From: Corynebacterium sp.
Lineage (GTDB): Bacteria > Actinomycetota > Actinomycetes > Mycobacteriales > Mycobacteriaceae
Reading direction: 5' to 3'
NCBI RefSeq assembly: GCF_030152825.1
Contig: NZ_JASLIP010000056.1
Location: 1 to 6,371 of the forward strand
Length of the DNA stretch: 6,371 nucleotides
Every line of letters begins with the position of its first letter. The stretch's first letter is position 1. Shown piece after piece: positions 5,341-6,371 of this stretch. The notes below the pieces were generated by a model. That model did not search any database. It was not told the origin of the DNA and saw only the letters and a list, made by a program, of their open reading frames with translations. The position numbers and the translations under genes were made by a program.

Positions 5341-6354
5341 CTAGTCCTGTGGGACCTCGAACACGACCTTGCCGGTGACCTCGCCCGCCAACAGTGCCTG
5401 GTGCGCCGCGGCGGCGTCCTGAATCGGGACGGTGCGGTCAATGTGGTGGCTGATCTTCCCGCTCTCCAGCAGCGGCCACATCTCGTTGAGGGTGCCGCGC
5501 ACGATGCGGGCCTTATCCTCCGCATCGCGGTAACGCAGTCCCGTCGCGGAGATCGTGCCGCGCTTGCTGAGCAGGCGGCCGATGTTGAGCTCGCCCTTCA
5601 CCCCGCCCTGCATGCCGATGATCACCATGCGGCCGTCCATCGCGAGAGCCTTCACGTTCGAGTCCAGGTACTTCGCGCCGATGATGTCGAGGATGACGTC
5701 CGCGCCGCCGAGCTCGCGCAGCACCTCCGCGAAGTCTTCCTCCTTGTAGTTGATCAGCGTGTCCGCGCCGTAGCTGCGGCACACGTCGAGCTTCGCCTGG
5801 CTGCCCGCGGTCACTGCGACCTTCGCGCCGATGGCGTGCGCGTACTGCGTGGCGAAAAGGCCGATGCCCCCGCCACCGCCGTGGAATAGGGCGAGCTCGC
5901 CTTCACTCAGCCCCGCGATATCCGCGACATTCGACCACACGGTGCACGCGACCTCCACGACGCTGGCGGCCTCCGCGAGGCTGTAGCCCTTCGGGATCGG
6001 CATCAGCTGACCTGCAGGGACGGCCGCGTGCGTGGCGTAACCGCCACCGCTGAGCAGGACGGCTACCTCTTCGCCCTCCTGCCACGGGGTGCCGTCCGGC
6101 TTCGTAGCACCGTTCGGATTTTCGACGACGCCGGCGGCCTCCAAACCAATCGTCTCCGTCACGCCCTTTGGCGGCGGGTAGTGCCCCTGGGCCTGCAGGG
6201 TGTCGGCACGGTTGAGCCCGGCATAGTGGATCCGAACCAGGGCTTCGCCTTCGGCGGGCTGGGGCTTGTCGATGGCTTGCCAGTCGAGGGAGCTGGGGTC
6301 CTTCGGGTCGGTTTGGACGATTACGTGTGCGGTGTTTGTGCTGGTGGAAGTCAT
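5341..6354 (-). CDS. NAD(P)H quinone oxidoreductase, PIG3-type zinc-independent MDR family
   Basis: A 337-residue medium-chain dehydrogenase/reductase of the quinone oxidoreductase branch. Visible in order: the N-terminal catalytic GroES-like domain with GLNRADTLQAQG (46-57) and GLEAAG (70-75), the loop LLSGGGYATHAAVP (100-113), and the Rossmann cofactor site HGGGGGIGLFATQ (158-170), where relatives usually have HGGASGVG. C-terminal motifs are DIIGAKYL (223-230) and TGKVVFEVP (327-335). The zinc-binding cysteine cluster of alcohol dehydrogenases is missing, as expected. It should reduce quinones or other carbonyl electrophiles using NAD(P)H in the cytoplasm; the real substrate is unknown. It resembles M. 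tuberculosis Rv3777 and converges with the aminotransferase-like gene as there. The ATG at 6354 has no purine-rich site upstream but a TAGGCT box 7 bases away, suggesting a leaderless message. Family confidence is high. Confidence 0.92.
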   Translation of the reverse strand: MTSTSTNTAHVIVQTDPKDPSSLDWQAIDKPQPAEGEALVRIHYAGLNRADTLQAQGHYPPPKGVTETIGLEAAGVVENPNGATKPDGTPWQEGEEVAVLLSGGGYATHAAVPAGQLMPIPKGYSLAEAASVVEVACTVWSNVADIAGLSEGELALFHGGGGGIGLFATQYAHAIGAKVAVTAGSQAKLDVCRSYGADTLINYKEEDFAEVLRELGGADVILDIIGAKYLDSNVKALAMDGRMVIIGMQGGVKGELNIGRLLSKRGTISATGLRYRDAEDKARIVRGTLNEMWPLLESGKISHHIDRTVPIQDAAAAHQALLAGEVTGKVVFEVPQD

Positions 6355-6361
6355 GGCGCCC

Positions 6362-6367
6362 AGCCTA
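6362..6367 (-). promoter_or_regulatory. Candidate -10 box of the oxidoreductase gene (leaderless promoter)
   Basis: The minus strand reads TAGGCT, seven bases, then ATG. This fits TANNNT placed for transcription to begin at the start codon. Any -35 lies beyond the window edge. No Shine-Dalgarno sequence precedes the gene. Confidence 0.45.
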
Positions 6368-6371
6368 GCAA

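Overview
The window looks like chromosomal DNA of a high-GC Mycobacteriales actinobacterium, most likely a Corynebacterium. This rests on the gene content: a galactan-type Wzm/Wzt ABC exporter pair next to a class-V aminotransferase-fold gene and a quinone-oxidoreductase gene that converge on each other. That matches, from memory, the M. tuberculosis Rv3777 / Rv3778c / Rv3781 / Rv3783 neighbourhood. Two genes also show a -10-like hexamer only 7 to 9 bases before the ATG, the arrangement expected for leaderless actinobacterial mRNAs. No database search was possible.

Layout, left to right. Positions 1-1510 are an accessory-looking segment. It holds one minus-strand gene (41-1069) for a DUF559/Vsr-like putative nuclease and a 441-base non-coding stretch (1070-1510) rich in short repeats. 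A 28-base repeat lies just past the end of the nuclease gene (1-28) and recurs in the same orientation upstream of it (1369-1396), so the gene sits between near-identical direct repeats. Positions 1511-3215 hold the minus-strand pair wzm (2349-3215) and wzt (1511-2305), 43 bases apart and probably one transcript. Positions 3216-3729 are a 514-base divergent intergenic region without a convincing gene. Positions 3730-5121 (plus strand) encode an aminotransferase class-V fold protein starting at TTG. Positions 5122-5340 are a short convergent spacer with two GC-rich hairpins. Positions 5341-6354 (minus strand) encode a PIG3-type NAD(P)H quinone oxidoreductase whose promoter runs into the window edge.

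Functionally, Wzm and Wzt should form the inner-membrane exporter that moves lipid-linked galactan outward for arabinogalactan assembly. The oxidoreductase and aminotransferase-like genes are conserved neighbours of unknown connection to that job. The aminotransferase-like protein lacks the lysine that should bind PLP, so it is probably not an ordinary cysteine desulfurase. The most unusual feature is the nuclease-like gene framed by hairpin-forming direct repeats directly downstream of the exporter pair, which may be a small repeat-associated insertion. No complete new system is demonstrated by the sequence alone.
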